This document shows, in pieces, positions 25,002-35,700 of a DNA stretch of 64,000 nt. Numbering within the stretch: the stretch's first letter is position 1; each line of letters starts with the position of its first letter. Origin of the DNA: Nitrospira sp. (lineage in GTDB: Bacteria; Nitrospirota; Nitrospiria; Nitrospirales; Nitrospiraceae); assembly GCA_024998595.1 (NCBI GenBank), contig JACOEK010000004.1:310001-374000 (forward strand), read 5' to 3'. Position numbers and translations under genes: made by a program. The notes beneath the pieces were generated by a model that saw nothing but the letters and a program-made list of their open reading frames with translations, was not told where the DNA came from and made no database searches.

Positions 25002-25367
25002 ATGATGCAGGTGAATTTTCCCTATCGGTTCGATGCGCGTGGCCGGACTGCCGGCGCAGACGAAGCCGACCATATTCGTGATCTGATCGAGCAGGTGCTG
25101 TTCACCCATCCCGGTGAACGGGTCATGCGGCCGGACTTCGGCAGCGGCCTCCTCCAGCTGGTGTTCGCGCCGAACAGCGAGGTGCTGGCCGCCACCACAC
25201 AGGTGCTGGTGCAGAGCTCATTGCAGCGCTGGCTGGGCGAATGGGTCTTGGTGGAATCGGTGCAGGTGGAGGCCGTGGACTCAACATTGCGGGTGACGGT
25301 GCAGTATGTGATCAGGCGGACGGGGACTCGTGTCGTCGGGACCTTCGTTCAAGGAGGCGGAGCGTGA
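25002..25367 (+). CDS. gp25-like baseplate wedge protein
   Basis: 121 residues from ATG 25002, right after the tip gene. Contains EADHIRDLIEQVLFTHPGERVMRPDFGSGLLQLVFAPNSEV, the T4 gp25/lysozyme-like (GPW_gp25) signature with the conserved E-R-x-x-R-P-x-F-G-(S)-G. It nucleates sheath polymerisation in the baseplate. The C-terminus VQYVIRRTGTR is a strand pair. Its stop overlaps the next GTG by 4 bp. Confidence 0.92.
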   Translation: MMQVNFPYRFDARGRTAGADEADHIRDLIEQVLFTHPGERVMRPDFGSGLLQLVFAPNSEVLAATTQVLVQSSLQRWLGEWVLVESVQVEAVDSTLRVTVQYVIRRTGTRVVGTFVQGGGA

Positions 25368-27847
25368 AGTATTCCTGTTGCGACGAGTTGCGTCGTCAGG
25401 TGGTGCGGAACCATCCGACCCTGAACGGGATCGATTACCTCGAAGTCATCGATCACACCGCGCCGACGGAGGCTGAGCGGCAACGAAAGCTTGAGCTCCA
25501 TTTTGTGAAGCCGATGGGAGCGCTGACGCTCCTGACAAGCAACATCAGGCTCGAAGGCGGGGAGCGCATCACCACCTTCCATGTGCTGTCTGCCGTTGCC
25601 GGCGGCGGACCTTCCGCCAACGTCCTGACCGTCGAAGTGGATCAGCCCGGTGACTTCTCAACCTACACCTTGCGTCTGGTGACCGATGCCCTGAACGACG
25701 CGGTGCCATCTGGAATCGATCCGCAACTGGCCGCGATCGAATTTTCGTTCAAGGTCGAATGCCCCAGCCCCTTCGATTGTGCACCGCAACACCAATGTCC
25801 GGAGGTGCCTGAGCCGGCGCCGGTGATCGATTATTTAGCCAAGGACTACGCGAGTTTTCGCCGGGTCATGCTTGATCGCATGTCGGCATTGATGCCGCAA
25901 TGGCAGGAACGCAGTCCCGCTGATCTCGGGGTCATGTTGGTCGAGGCCTTGGCGTACACCGCCGATCAATTGAGTTATCAGCAGGATGCGGTTGCGACGG
26001 AAGCCTATCTGGGCACCGCGCGGCGTCGCGTGTCCGTCCGCCGCCACGCAAGACTGATGGATTACTACATGAGCGAGGGCTGCAACGCGAGAACCTGGGT
26101 GCATATTCAAGTCTCTGCCGACGTGGTTCGTGTCGACCCGACCAATCCCGCGATTCCCATCGGCACCAGATTCACGACGCTCATCCCGGGGCAGCCGACC
26201 GGCATCGCCAACGACCCACGAATCTATGAACAGGCCGATCTGTTGTTTGAAGCGATGGAGTCCCTGCAGTCCCTCTATGCCGATCATAACGAGATGCGTT
26301 TGTATAGCTGGAGCGACCAACGATGCTGCCTGCCGAAAGGCGCGACCTCGGCCACCTTGTTCGGAAATCATCCACAACTCAAGCCGGGGATGATGCTGCT
26401 GCTCGAGGAAGTCATCGGTCCGGAAACCGGTTCACCTGCTGATGCCGATCCCACTACAAGGCATGTCGTGCGACTGGACCGAGTCGTGACGACGGCTGCG
26501 GGGGGCGGGCCGCTCACCGATCCGGTGACGAATCAGTTGATTACGGAGATCACCTGGCATCAAGAGGATGCCCTGCCGTTTCCCTTCTGCCTCTCTGCTG
26601 CCACGAACGCCGGATATCGCGATGCCGTCACCCTGGTCCGTGGAAATCTGATTCTGGTCGATCACGGAACTACACAAGCGGATGAGTCGCTGGGTTCGGT
26701 GCCAGACCCATTTCTGTTAATGCCCCGGTCGAAGGGAGCAGATCGCTGCGCCCTGCTCACTCGTGACGCGGTTCCGCCGCGCTTTCGGCCGAGCCTCTCC
26801 AAGGGACCCCTCACACATGCGGGGCCTGCCTACGACCATGCAAAATCGGCGCGAACTGCGCTGCAGTGGGATCATCGAACAGTGCAGCCGTCCATCCTTC
26901 TGACGGGAACCAAAGGCCCAGAGACCACGACCTGGACGGCGCGCCGCGATCTGCTGAACAGCGGCGCGGAGGCGGATGAGTATGTCGTTGAGGTCGAGAA
27001 TGACGGCAGCGGCACGATTCGCTTCGGGGACGATGTGCATGGCCGGCGGCCCGAGTCGGGGACGGAGTTTACAGCCCGCTATCGTGTCGGCAACGGCCGG
27101 GCGGGGAACATCGGCGCAGACTCTCTGGTCCACATTGCGCTGACTCTTCCCGAAATTACTCTGGTACGAAATCCACTGCCGGCGGTCGGAGGGCAGGACC
27201 CCGAATCGATGCAGGACGTACGTCAACGCGCGCCGGTGGCCTATCGCGTGCAGGAGCGTGCGGTGACGGAGGCTGATTATGCCGAAGTGACCGAGCGTCG
27301 AGCCGACGTGCAGAGGGCCGCTGCCACGTTTCGCTGGACGGGGAGCTGGCACTCGGTGTTCGTGACGGTCGATCGTGAGGGGGGCGCCGCCCTGTCCAAC
27401 GAGTTTGAGACTGACATCCGGGCGCATGTCGATCGGTATCGCATGGCCGGTCATGATCTGGAGATCGACGGCCCGCAGTTCGTATCGCTTGAGATCGATC
27501 TGCATGTCTGCGTGCGCCCCGAACATTTCCGAAGCGATATCGAGCGTGAGCTGCTTGACGTGCTGAGTAATCGTGATCTGCCGGATGGACGTCGAGGTCT
27601 CTTTCATCCTGATCTCTGGACCTTCGGTCAGCCGGTTTACCTCAGTACCGTCTATGGGGCTGCCCATCAGGTAACCGGCGTCGAATCCGTGGAGGTGCGG
27701 ACATTTCAGCGGCAGGGGATTCCGGAGAGCGCTGGACTGGACAGTGGGCGCCTGGACATGACCGCCCTGGAAATTCCCCGCTTGGACAATGACCGCAATT
27801 TCCCGGAGCATGGTCGGTTGACCATCACGTTGGGAGGAGGGAAATGA
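25364..27847 (+). CDS. Baseplate wedge protein, gp6/J-like (Afp11-like)
   Basis: 827 residues from GTG 25364. The phrase VIDYLAKDYASFRRVMLDRMSALMPQWQERSPADLGVMLVEALAYTADQLSYQQDAVATEAYLGTARRRVSVRRHARLMDY is the most recognisable signature of the 'putative baseplate assembly protein' family. A second segment near residues 670-780 (PVAYRVQERAVTEADYAEVTERRADVQRAAATFRW) matches the baseplate J domain. It builds the wedge core with gp25. No signal peptide. ATGA overlap to the next gene. The first of two related genes, probably a duplication. Confidence 0.9.
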   Translation: MKYSCCDELRRQVVRNHPTLNGIDYLEVIDHTAPTEAERQRKLELHFVKPMGALTLLTSNIRLEGGERITTFHVLSAVAGGGPSANVLTVEVDQPGDFSTYTLRLVTDALNDAVPSGIDPQLAAIEFSFKVECPSPFDCAPQHQCPEVPEPAPVIDYLAKDYASFRRVMLDRMSALMPQWQERSPADLGVMLVEALAYTADQLSYQQDAVATEAYLGTARRRVSVRRHARLMDYYMSEGCNARTWVHIQVSADVVRVDPTNPAIPIGTRFTTLIPGQPTGIANDPRIYEQADLLFEAMESLQSLYADHNEMRLYSWSDQRCCLPKGATSATLFGNHPQLKPGMMLLLEEVIGPETGSPADADPTTRHVVRLDRVVTTAAGGGPLTDPVTNQLITEITWHQEDALPFPFCLSAATNAGYRDAVTLVRGNLILVDHGTTQADESLGSVPDPFLLMPRSKGADRCALLTRDAVPPRFRPSLSKGPLTHAGPAYDHAKSARTALQWDHRTVQPSILLTGTKGPETTTWTARRDLLNSGAEADEYVVEVENDGSGTIRFGDDVHGRRPESGTEFTARYRVGNGRAGNIGADSLVHIALTLPEITLVRNPLPAVGGQDPESMQDVRQRAPVAYRVQERAVTEADYAEVTERRADVQRAAATFRWTGSWHSVFVTVDREGGAALSNEFETDIRAHVDRYRMAGHDLEIDGPQFVSLEIDLHVCVRPEHFRSDIERELLDVLSNRDLPDGRRGLFHPDLWTFGQPVYLSTVYGAAHQVTGVESVEVRTFQRQGIPESAGLDSGRLDMTALEIPRLDNDRNFPEHGRLTITLGGGK

Positions 27848-30657
27848 GTCAGGATTCTCCAGAGGAATGCGGCTGCTGCGCCGGTATCGAGGCCGCGACT
27901 CCCGGCCTGCTCGTCAATCGACCGGGCCTGTCGGCGGTGGCCTATCGCGTGGGGACCTACGGGACGTTTCGTCAAAGCCTCCAGGCGCGGCTCTCCGACA
28001 GTCGCTGGCCGGTCTTACGCGGGCTGCGAACCCGCGACGAGGATGATTTCACCATCGCGCTGCTGGACGCCTGGGCTGTCACCGGCGACATTATTACCTT
28101 CTATCAGGAACGCATCGCCAACGAATCTTACTTACGGACGGCCACCGAGCGCCTCTCGATTCTCGAGCAGTCGCGCCTGCTTGGGTATCAGCTCGGTCCA
28201 GGACTGGCTGCCGCCACCCATGTGGCCTTCACCCTCGAAGACAGTCCCGGCCTGCCGCAACAGGCGGCTCAGCCGATGACCTTAGCGGTCGGGACCAAGG
28301 TGCAAAGTATCCCCGGGCCGGATGAACAACCGCAAACCTTCGAGACGGTCGAAGCCATTGAGGCTCGGCCGGCATGGAATGCGCTCCTGGCCCAACAGGC
28401 AGCCACACAACCGCTGAGCTGGGATATGCCGGCACTGTGGCTGTCCGGCAGCAACGTGAATGTGACGGTCGGGGAGGTCGTGCTGATTGTCGTGGAGAGC
28501 GGCAGTGGCTTTGAAGCCTCGATCCGTCGTGTGACCGGTGTCGTGTCGTCTCCCAATCGCAAGAGCACGAAGCTCTCGCTCGCGACCATGTCCACCAGTG
28601 CCGAGACGATTTCCGCTACCAGGCCAGGCGTCTATGTCTTGCGAAGCCAGGCCTCGCCCTTCGGGCATAATGCGCCGTTACAGCCGCAATTCAATAGCAG
28701 TGGCGTGTTCCAGGGGACATTCAGTGAGTGGGCGTTGGATGCCAACGAGACGGTGACGCGCATCACCCTCAGCAGCCGCAACGACAAGGTCCTGACCAAC
28801 AGTTTCGCCGTGGTGGAGCAGGATGATCCGGTGAACGGTGCACGCATATGGACCTTTGCCACGATCACCGATGTGGTTCATCGTTCGGTCGCCCGGTACG
28901 GCATTGCCGGCAATGGAACGACCCTCAGCCTGAGCGCAAGTTGGGCGAAGGCTTCCAGTTCGAAGCTGGACCTGCTGCGCACCATGACGATCTCGGCTCA
29001 GAGCGAGGAGATGGTCCCGGCCGCGTTGCCTCTGTTGTATCCGGTCTATGGCGAGGTACTCGCGTTCGATCAACTGGTAGAAGGTCTGATACCGGGACGC
29101 CCGCTTGCGGTGACCGGTGTGCGTCAGGCGGTTCGTCTCAAACATCCGGCGCCTACTCCATTTAAGGGACACAAGGTCCCGCTGGGTGGACCTCAACTAC
29201 CGCCGGCGTTGATGCTCGATGACGGCGGCTCGGTCCTGCTGACGCCTGGCGACCTGCTGCAGATGATCGGTGCTCCCGCAACCGTGGCGGGGGCGTCGCT
29301 GCTCTCGTTGATGCCGGATGAATTCGGGGCGTCGCTGACCCAATCCGTCCCCTCATTGCTGCGGTTGCCCTTGATGGATCGCGACGGTCGGACAGGGTTT
29401 TTGGATATCAGCGCCGGGGACATCGAGCTGGTCGCCTCGGACTCGGCGACGGACACGGTGTCGGAGATTGTCTTCATCGACGAGGCGGTCGGAACCAGCA
29501 TAGTCCACGATCGCGATCGGACGACCGTGCAACTCGCGACGGCGCTCGCCAACGTGTACGAGCGCACCACGGTCCGCATCAACGCGAATGTCGCGGCTGC
29601 CACCCACGGGGAAAGCGTGAAGGAGCCACTGGGCAGCGGCGATGCGGCGGTGCCCTATCAGCAATTTACCCTGCGCCAACCACCTGTCACGTACGTCAGC
29701 GCCGATACGCCGGATGGTTCGGCTTCGACACTCAAGGTGTATGTCAACGAGGTTCTGTGGGAAGAGGTCCCGTTTTTCTATGGGCATGGACCCACAGACC
29801 GCATCTACATCACCCGGCGGGACGACGAGGGCCGCACCACGATCCGGTTTGGTGACGGGATTACGGGGGCACGGTTGCCGACCGGGCAGAACAATGTTCG
29901 GGCCGAGTATCGCAAGGGCACCGGCCTCGGGGGGCTCGTGCGGGCCGGACAACTGAGTCTGCTGATGAGTCGACCGCTCGGATTAAAAGACGTCGTGAAT
30001 CCGGAAGCGGCACAGGGAGCCGAAGATCCGGAGTCGAGGGACGACGCGCGCACGAACGCACCGCTGACGATGCTCACGCTGGATCGCGCCGTGTCGTTGC
30101 AGGATTACGAAGACTTCTCCCGGACGTTTTCCGGTGTCGCCAAGGCTCAGGCTGTCTGGGTGTGGGATGGCCGCAAGCGGAGCATCTTCCTTACGGTCGC
30201 CGGATCGGATGGGGAATTGTTGGATGAAGATGGTTCCGTCATCACGAAGTTGAAGGAGTCTCTGCGTACCTACGGCGATCCCTTTGTGGCGTTCACGGTG
30301 AAGGCGTACCGGCAGGCCTGGTTCGAGATTGCAGGGACGGTCACGATCGATCCGGACCATGTGAGCGACGTTGTGATGGAGGCGATATCCGCCGACCTCC
30401 AGCAGCGGTATAGCTTTGCAGCCAGGGCGTTCGGTCAGCCGGTTGCGCTGAGTGAGGTCATTGCCGCAATCCAGGCTGTTCCGGGTGTGGTGGCGGTGGA
30501 TCTTGACCGATTTGCACGCACAGACCAGTCGCTCCCGGCTATTCAACCCCGTCTGATCGCGGATCGACCGGCCATGGGGGCAGACGGGGTGGTGCCGGCG
30601 GCGGAACTGTTATTGCTCGAGCCCGCGTCATTGACTCAACTGAAGGCAATCCAATGA
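27844..30657 (+). CDS. Second baseplate J-like wedge protein (Afp12-like)
   Basis: 937 residues. The N-terminus has a short Cys-rich start (EECGCCAGIEAATPG), then the gp6-like module (DDFTIALLDAWAVTGDIITFYQERIANESYLRTATERLSI). Beyond ~600, IRFGDGITGARLPTG and NVRAEYRKGTGLGGLVRAGQLSLLMSRPLG are the J-domain strand region, followed by DAR-NAPLTMLTLDRAVSLQDYEDFSRTFSGVAKAQ. It partners the 827-residue protein in the wedge heterodimer. ATGA overlaps at both ends. Confidence 0.9.
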   Translation: MSQDSPEECGCCAGIEAATPGLLVNRPGLSAVAYRVGTYGTFRQSLQARLSDSRWPVLRGLRTRDEDDFTIALLDAWAVTGDIITFYQERIANESYLRTATERLSILEQSRLLGYQLGPGLAAATHVAFTLEDSPGLPQQAAQPMTLAVGTKVQSIPGPDEQPQTFETVEAIEARPAWNALLAQQAATQPLSWDMPALWLSGSNVNVTVGEVVLIVVESGSGFEASIRRVTGVVSSPNRKSTKLSLATMSTSAETISATRPGVYVLRSQASPFGHNAPLQPQFNSSGVFQGTFSEWALDANETVTRITLSSRNDKVLTNSFAVVEQDDPVNGARIWTFATITDVVHRSVARYGIAGNGTTLSLSASWAKASSSKLDLLRTMTISAQSEEMVPAALPLLYPVYGEVLAFDQLVEGLIPGRPLAVTGVRQAVRLKHPAPTPFKGHKVPLGGPQLPPALMLDDGGSVLLTPGDLLQMIGAPATVAGASLLSLMPDEFGASLTQSVPSLLRLPLMDRDGRTGFLDISAGDIELVASDSATDTVSEIVFIDEAVGTSIVHDRDRTTVQLATALANVYERTTVRINANVAAATHGESVKEPLGSGDAAVPYQQFTLRQPPVTYVSADTPDGSASTLKVYVNEVLWEEVPFFYGHGPTDRIYITRRDDEGRTTIRFGDGITGARLPTGQNNVRAEYRKGTGLGGLVRAGQLSLLMSRPLGLKDVVNPEAAQGAEDPESRDDARTNAPLTMLTLDRAVSLQDYEDFSRTFSGVAKAQAVWVWDGRKRSIFLTVAGSDGELLDEDGSVITKLKESLRTYGDPFVAFTVKAYRQAWFEIAGTVTIDPDHVSDVVMEAISADLQQRYSFAARAFGQPVALSEVIAAIQAVPGVVAVDLDRFARTDQSLPAIQPRLIADRPAMGADGVVPAAELLLLEPASLTQLKAIQ

Positions 30658-32735
30658 ATCCAGAAGCAGACACACTCTACCAGCTTCTTCCCGCGATCTA
30701 CCGCATCCGTGATGCCGAACAGAACGGCGCGTTACGCGCCCTGTGCGAGGTGTTGGCCGAAGACATCGCCGTGCTGCGGGACAATCTCGATCAACTCTAT
30801 GACGATCAGTTTATTGAAACCTGCGCCGACTGGGTGGCGCCCTACATCGGTGACTTGATCGGCTACAGAACCTTGCACGCGGTCACTGAGCGGACGCGTA
30901 GTGCCAGGGCCGAGGTGGCCAATACCATCGCGTATCGGCGCCGAAAAGGCACGGCGACCGTCCTCGAGCAGCTGGCCCGTGATGTCACGGGCTGGAACGC
31001 TCGGGTGGTGGAATTTTTTCAGTGGCTCGAAACCAGTCAATACATGAACCACCTGCGCCCGGCCAATCTTGCCACGGTCGATCTGCGAAATTGGGAAGCC
31101 TTGGAGAGGCGGGATACGGCCTTCAATGGCATCGCCCATTCTGTCGATATGCGGCGTATTGAAACCCAGCAGGGGCGATACAACATTCCCAACATTGGTC
31201 TTTTCCTGTGGCGATTGGACGCCTTTACGATCCGCCGTTCGCCTGCGTTCCGCGTCGACGATCAACGGTTCCTGTTCAGTCCCTTGGGGAACAATCAACA
31301 ACTGTTCACTCGACCGCAGTCGGAAACGGATATCACGCACCTGGCGGAACCGTTGAACGTGCCGGAGCCGATCAGCCGCAGGGTGTTGGACAGGTATCTT
31401 GCTCAATACTATGGCCCGCAGTTGAGCCTGTTTCTCGAAACAGACAATGTGCATACGAGCCTGGAGAAGGTGCAGGTCTGCAATCTGTCGGATGACGGAG
31501 CAAGCTGGGCGCATCTTCCGGTGAGCAAAATCTCGATCGATCCAGTGCTCGGGCGGATTGCTATTCCGCCGGGTACCCCGCCGGTGAATCTGCGCGTGAC
31601 GTATCACTACGGATTCAGTATGCCCACCGGCGGCGGAGAGTACGAGCGTGGGAAGACCTTTGCGTTGGGCGGCGGGTTTGCCTCCGTGACGCAGGGCCAG
31701 AGTCTTCAAGCGGAGCTCACGGCATCCCAAGCCGGCGGTATCGTACAGGTCGAGGACAGTGGATTGTATGCGGAAGCATTGAGCTTGAACCTCCCTGCAG
31801 AGGCGAAGGTGGAGGTGCGTGCTGCCAACGAACATCGCCCGACGCTGGTGCTTAGCGGAGACTGGACCATCACCTTGGCGCCGGGTTCAGAATTGACCTT
31901 GAACGGACTGCTCATCACCGGCGGGCGGCTGCATGTCGTGGCAGCGGGTGCCAGCGGGACGCGACTTCTGCGGTTGCGCCATTGCACGTTGGTGCCGGGG
32001 CTGAGTCTGGCGAGAGACGGTGAGCCGGTGTCGCCATCCGCCGCGTCGTTGGTGATTGAGCGAGAGGGGACGACCGTCGAGATCGATCACTGCGTGCTGG
32101 GTGGCATCCGCGCCGTGGACGGTGCCGACCTGTCGATTACCAATACGCTGGTCGATGCGACGTCGCCGACCGGAGTGGCCTATGCGGCTCTCGACGGGCT
32201 GGGCGCCGGTGGGGTGTTGAGCATCGTGAACACCACAGTCATCGGCAAGGTGCACACGAAACGGTTAGACCTAGCGTCGAACACGATTTTCGCGGCGGCC
32301 CTCGCCAGTGGGGACAGCTGGAGTCACCCGGTCTGGTCGGAGCAAAACCAGCAGGGCTGTTGCCGGTTTTCCTTCGTACCGCTGAACTCCATCGTGCCTC
32401 GCCGGTATCGTTGCCAACCGGATCTGGCCGTGGATGCGGCACTGTTAGAGGCGGATCAGCCGAAGGGCAGCCTCACTGTTTCCCAAATACAAGCCATCAC
32501 GCTGGCGACCCAGGCGCGTGTGAGGCCGGCCTTCACCGCTCGCCGGTATGGGCAGGCGGCCTATGGGCAACTCGCAGGACAGTGTCCGGATGAAATCCGA
32601 CGCGGGGCGGACGATGAATCTGAGATGGGTGTGTTTCATGACGTCTTCGCACCGCAGCGGGAAGACAATCTCAACATCAGGTTGCAGGAGTACCTGAGGT
32701 TCGGACTGGAGGCAGGCGTGTTTTTCTCGACGTGA
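30654..32735 (+). CDS. Tail protein I-like baseplate component with C-terminal beta-solenoid
   Basis: 693 residues. Residues ~1-200 match P2 gpI-like tail proteins: LYQLLPAIYRIRD, ...ALCEVLAEDIAVLRDNLDQLYDDQFIETCADWVAPYIGDLIGYR. From ~340 to ~550 there are repeated short strands with Gly/Asn turns (SELTLNGLLITGGRLHVV, RLRHCTLVPG, VEIDHCVLGGIRAV, LSITNTLVDA), a right-handed beta-solenoid pattern. The end, GVFHDVFAPQREDNLNIRLQEYLRFGLEAGVF, is a recurring terminal motif in such loci. It likely bridges wedge and fibre. The gpI fusion to a solenoid is longer than usual (P2 gpI is ~180 residues). Confidence 0.85.
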   Translation: MNPEADTLYQLLPAIYRIRDAEQNGALRALCEVLAEDIAVLRDNLDQLYDDQFIETCADWVAPYIGDLIGYRTLHAVTERTRSARAEVANTIAYRRRKGTATVLEQLARDVTGWNARVVEFFQWLETSQYMNHLRPANLATVDLRNWEALERRDTAFNGIAHSVDMRRIETQQGRYNIPNIGLFLWRLDAFTIRRSPAFRVDDQRFLFSPLGNNQQLFTRPQSETDITHLAEPLNVPEPISRRVLDRYLAQYYGPQLSLFLETDNVHTSLEKVQVCNLSDDGASWAHLPVSKISIDPVLGRIAIPPGTPPVNLRVTYHYGFSMPTGGGEYERGKTFALGGGFASVTQGQSLQAELTASQAGGIVQVEDSGLYAEALSLNLPAEAKVEVRAANEHRPTLVLSGDWTITLAPGSELTLNGLLITGGRLHVVAAGASGTRLLRLRHCTLVPGLSLARDGEPVSPSAASLVIEREGTTVEIDHCVLGGIRAVDGADLSITNTLVDATSPTGVAYAALDGLGAGGVLSIVNTTVIGKVHTKRLDLASNTIFAAALASGDSWSHPVWSEQNQQGCCRFSFVPLNSIVPRRYRCQPDLAVDAALLEADQPKGSLTVSQIQAITLATQARVRPAFTARRYGQAAYGQLAGQCPDEIRRGADDESEMGVFHDVFAPQREDNLNIRLQEYLRFGLEAGVFFST

Positions 32736-32789
32736 CGAGCCTCGGCATGGCCATGGAATTCTAACGAACGAGCGATCAGGAGAGCGCAT

Positions 32790-35700
32790 ATGAGTGGCGA
32801 TTACAGCCGTAAACGATTCAACCCTGAAAAACATTACCAGGGTGTCCTGCGGCAGCAGGGACGTGTCGACCTGGATGCCGATTGGAATGAGTATGTCGAT
32901 TTGCAGGACCGTCGCTGGCGAGCCGAGACCATTGATGTCGTCGGTCGGTGCGGTGTACCGGCCGAGACACCGGAGGGATTCAAGATTGGGGTCACCGGCG
33001 GGGAACTGACCGTTGGTCAGGGCCGGATGTACGTCGATGGGTACGTCGCTGAAAACTACGGCACGGTGCCCGCACTCGATGCGACGATCGAAGAGCAGTA
33101 CGGCACGGCTGCGCTGTTGGTGAAGAATCAGCCCTTTGGTGGACCGGTGACCATTCCGCCGCAGGTGCGGTCGCTCGTCTACCTGGACGTGTGGCGCCGT
33201 GAAGTGACGCATCTGCAGGCCCCAGACCTTATCGAGCCGGCCGTCAATGTCGATTCAACCACCAGGAACCAGACGGCCTGGCAGGTGAGAATCCTCAGCG
33301 GCATCCCAGCGGATGTGAATTGCGAAACTCCTCTGGAGAATATCCCCGGTTGGCCTGCTGGCAACCGTCCGTCGTCGGCGCGGCTGACGACCACCACGGT
33401 TGCTGTCACCACGGAGCCTGACCCCTGTCTCGTGCCGCCAACCGGCGGGTATCGTGGCTTGGAGAACCATCTGTACCGCGTCGAGGTCCACAGTGCGACG
33501 AACACGACGGCCAAGGTGAAGTGGTCGCGGGAGAACGCCCATGTCTCCACCACTATCGTCGAAATTCTTGCCGGTCGGACGACCGTGCGCGTGGAAAGTC
33601 TAGGGCGCGACAACGTCCTGCGATTCAAGACCGGAGACTGGGTGGAATTCACGAGTGATGGACGCGAGTTCGCCGGTCTGCCCGGTGACATGCGCAAAGT
33701 GACGGTGGACGACACCAACAAGACGTTGACGTTCACCCCTGCGTTGCCGGTCGGCGATTTCCCTCAAGGTGTCGCTGACGCCACGAAACATCTGCGCGTG
33801 ATCCGCTGGGATCAAACCGGAATCGTGCGCAAGCCTGACGGGTCGCAACTCGTCAACCTGGACCTGACGACCGACGGGTTGATCGAGTTGTCCGCAGCCA
33901 ACCCCAGTTTCGTGTTGGAGCATGGGGTGCAAGCGACCTTAACCGTCCAGGCAGGGGGGATGGCGCATCCCGGAGACTACTGGTGTTTTGCGGCGAGAAC
34001 CGCGGATGCCGATATCGAACGACTCAATCTGACGCCTCCCCTCGGGCTGTACCATCATTACGGCCATCTCGCCATCATCGAGGCCGATGGCGAGATCCAC
34101 GATTGCCGGACGGTATTCCCTCCGCTCACGGAGCTCACACCCGGTTGTTGTACGGTCGTGGTTAGGCCCGGCGATGACATTCAATCGGCAATCGATTCCT
34201 TGCCGGACGCAGGCGGGTGCGTCTGCCTGAAGGTGGGCGATCACGAGATCGAGACGGCGATTCGCGTTGAACGATCCAACGTGTCGCTACACGGGGAAAC
34301 GCTGGGCGCGCGAGTAGTGAGGAGGAACGGGACTGAGCTTCTGCATATCACGCATCCCGACGGGTTGCTGTTGGAGCACGTGACGGTCTCGGGGCTTTCC
34401 CTTGTGCTGGAGACAAAGGGGCAGCAGGGGCAGGGCCTGCAGGCCATGGTGACGATGGACCGTTGCCGCGAGACCACGATCGAGCGGTGCGTGCTGCACG
34501 CGCAGGTGCTGAGTCAGATCGCCGGCCTCGTCATCAGCCGTAGCAGCGACGTGCGCGTGACGGGCTGTGTCGTCGACAATGTGCAGTATGGAGTCTGGAC
34601 GCTCGCCGATACGACGGGGCTGGCCATCGTCGGTAACAGTTTCGATGCCGCAAACAAGCGGCAGAGCGACGGGGGCCTGGTCGGGCTTCTGCTCCAAGAC
34701 CTGTCCTTCCCCGCGCGCGTCGAAGACAATCGTATCCTGGGCTTCGTCTTCGGTATCGTGTTGAACAACGGGCTCCTCCCTGGTGTGCCATTTTCGCTGG
34801 CCGCCGGTTCGACTATTGCCGGGAACTACATCGTGCGGCTTGGTGCGCAAGTCGAGACGTCGACGATCAAGGCGTTCGGCATCGATTGCGCTGCCGATGG
34901 CTGCGTCATCAGCGACAATATCCTGCTCTATAATTCTCCCGAGTACGGTGGCATCTCGATGAGCGGCCGCAACACGGTCGTCGAACGCAACCAACTCCGC
35001 TCCATGCTGAAGGAAGCCGGATCGGTTCGCCCGATTGCGCTCTTGTTGGCCAAATTGGGCGCGAACGGCAGTCTCGGGACGATCGGCGGCCGGGTCGCTG
35101 GAAACCAGGTCATCGGCGTGCAGGAAGGAATCGTCGTGATCGGCAACGAAGGGGCCGAGGTACTGGACAACCGCTTGGAGAGCGACGGTCAGGAGCTTGG
35201 GTTCGGTATCTTGCTGGTGGCGTCCAGTCGCGTTCGTGTGCAGGGCAATCGTCTCACCAATACCGTCTGGCCGATCGCGACCAGCGGCGGCACGGCGAAC
35301 GTCGTGGCCGACAACAGTCTGGTGCGGGGTGGCGGGGGAATCACCGCGGTCTTTCATGCCTCGTTCACCTGCAGTCAGAATCGCGTCGAAGACATGCGGC
35401 ATTGGGGCATTCTGAGCCTGGTGGGGTTTGCCAAATGCGCCCTGACTGAGAATCGGATCTTGAACTGCGGATACCAGCAAGCCCCGTCGATCGGCATCGG
35501 CGCGTCCGTGCAGCTCGGGGAGTTGTGCGTGGAGTCCTGTGAGGTGATGAATACCGGGGTGTCGCCGGACAATACGACGATCAGTGCGCTCTCGTGGGGC
35601 ATCATCGCGGATCTGATTCTGGAAGCGCGCGTGCAGAGCAACCTGATCACCTACGCCAACGCGGCCTTGTTGGATGCGAATCAGGAGCATCGCGCGCTTT

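Noticed and set aside
34287-35690. 467-codon open frame on the minus strand inside the beta-helix gene
   Set aside because: Antisense shadow of a high-GC gene with strong, structured plus-strand coding; composition (many His/Arg/Gln) and lack of start signals argue against a gene.
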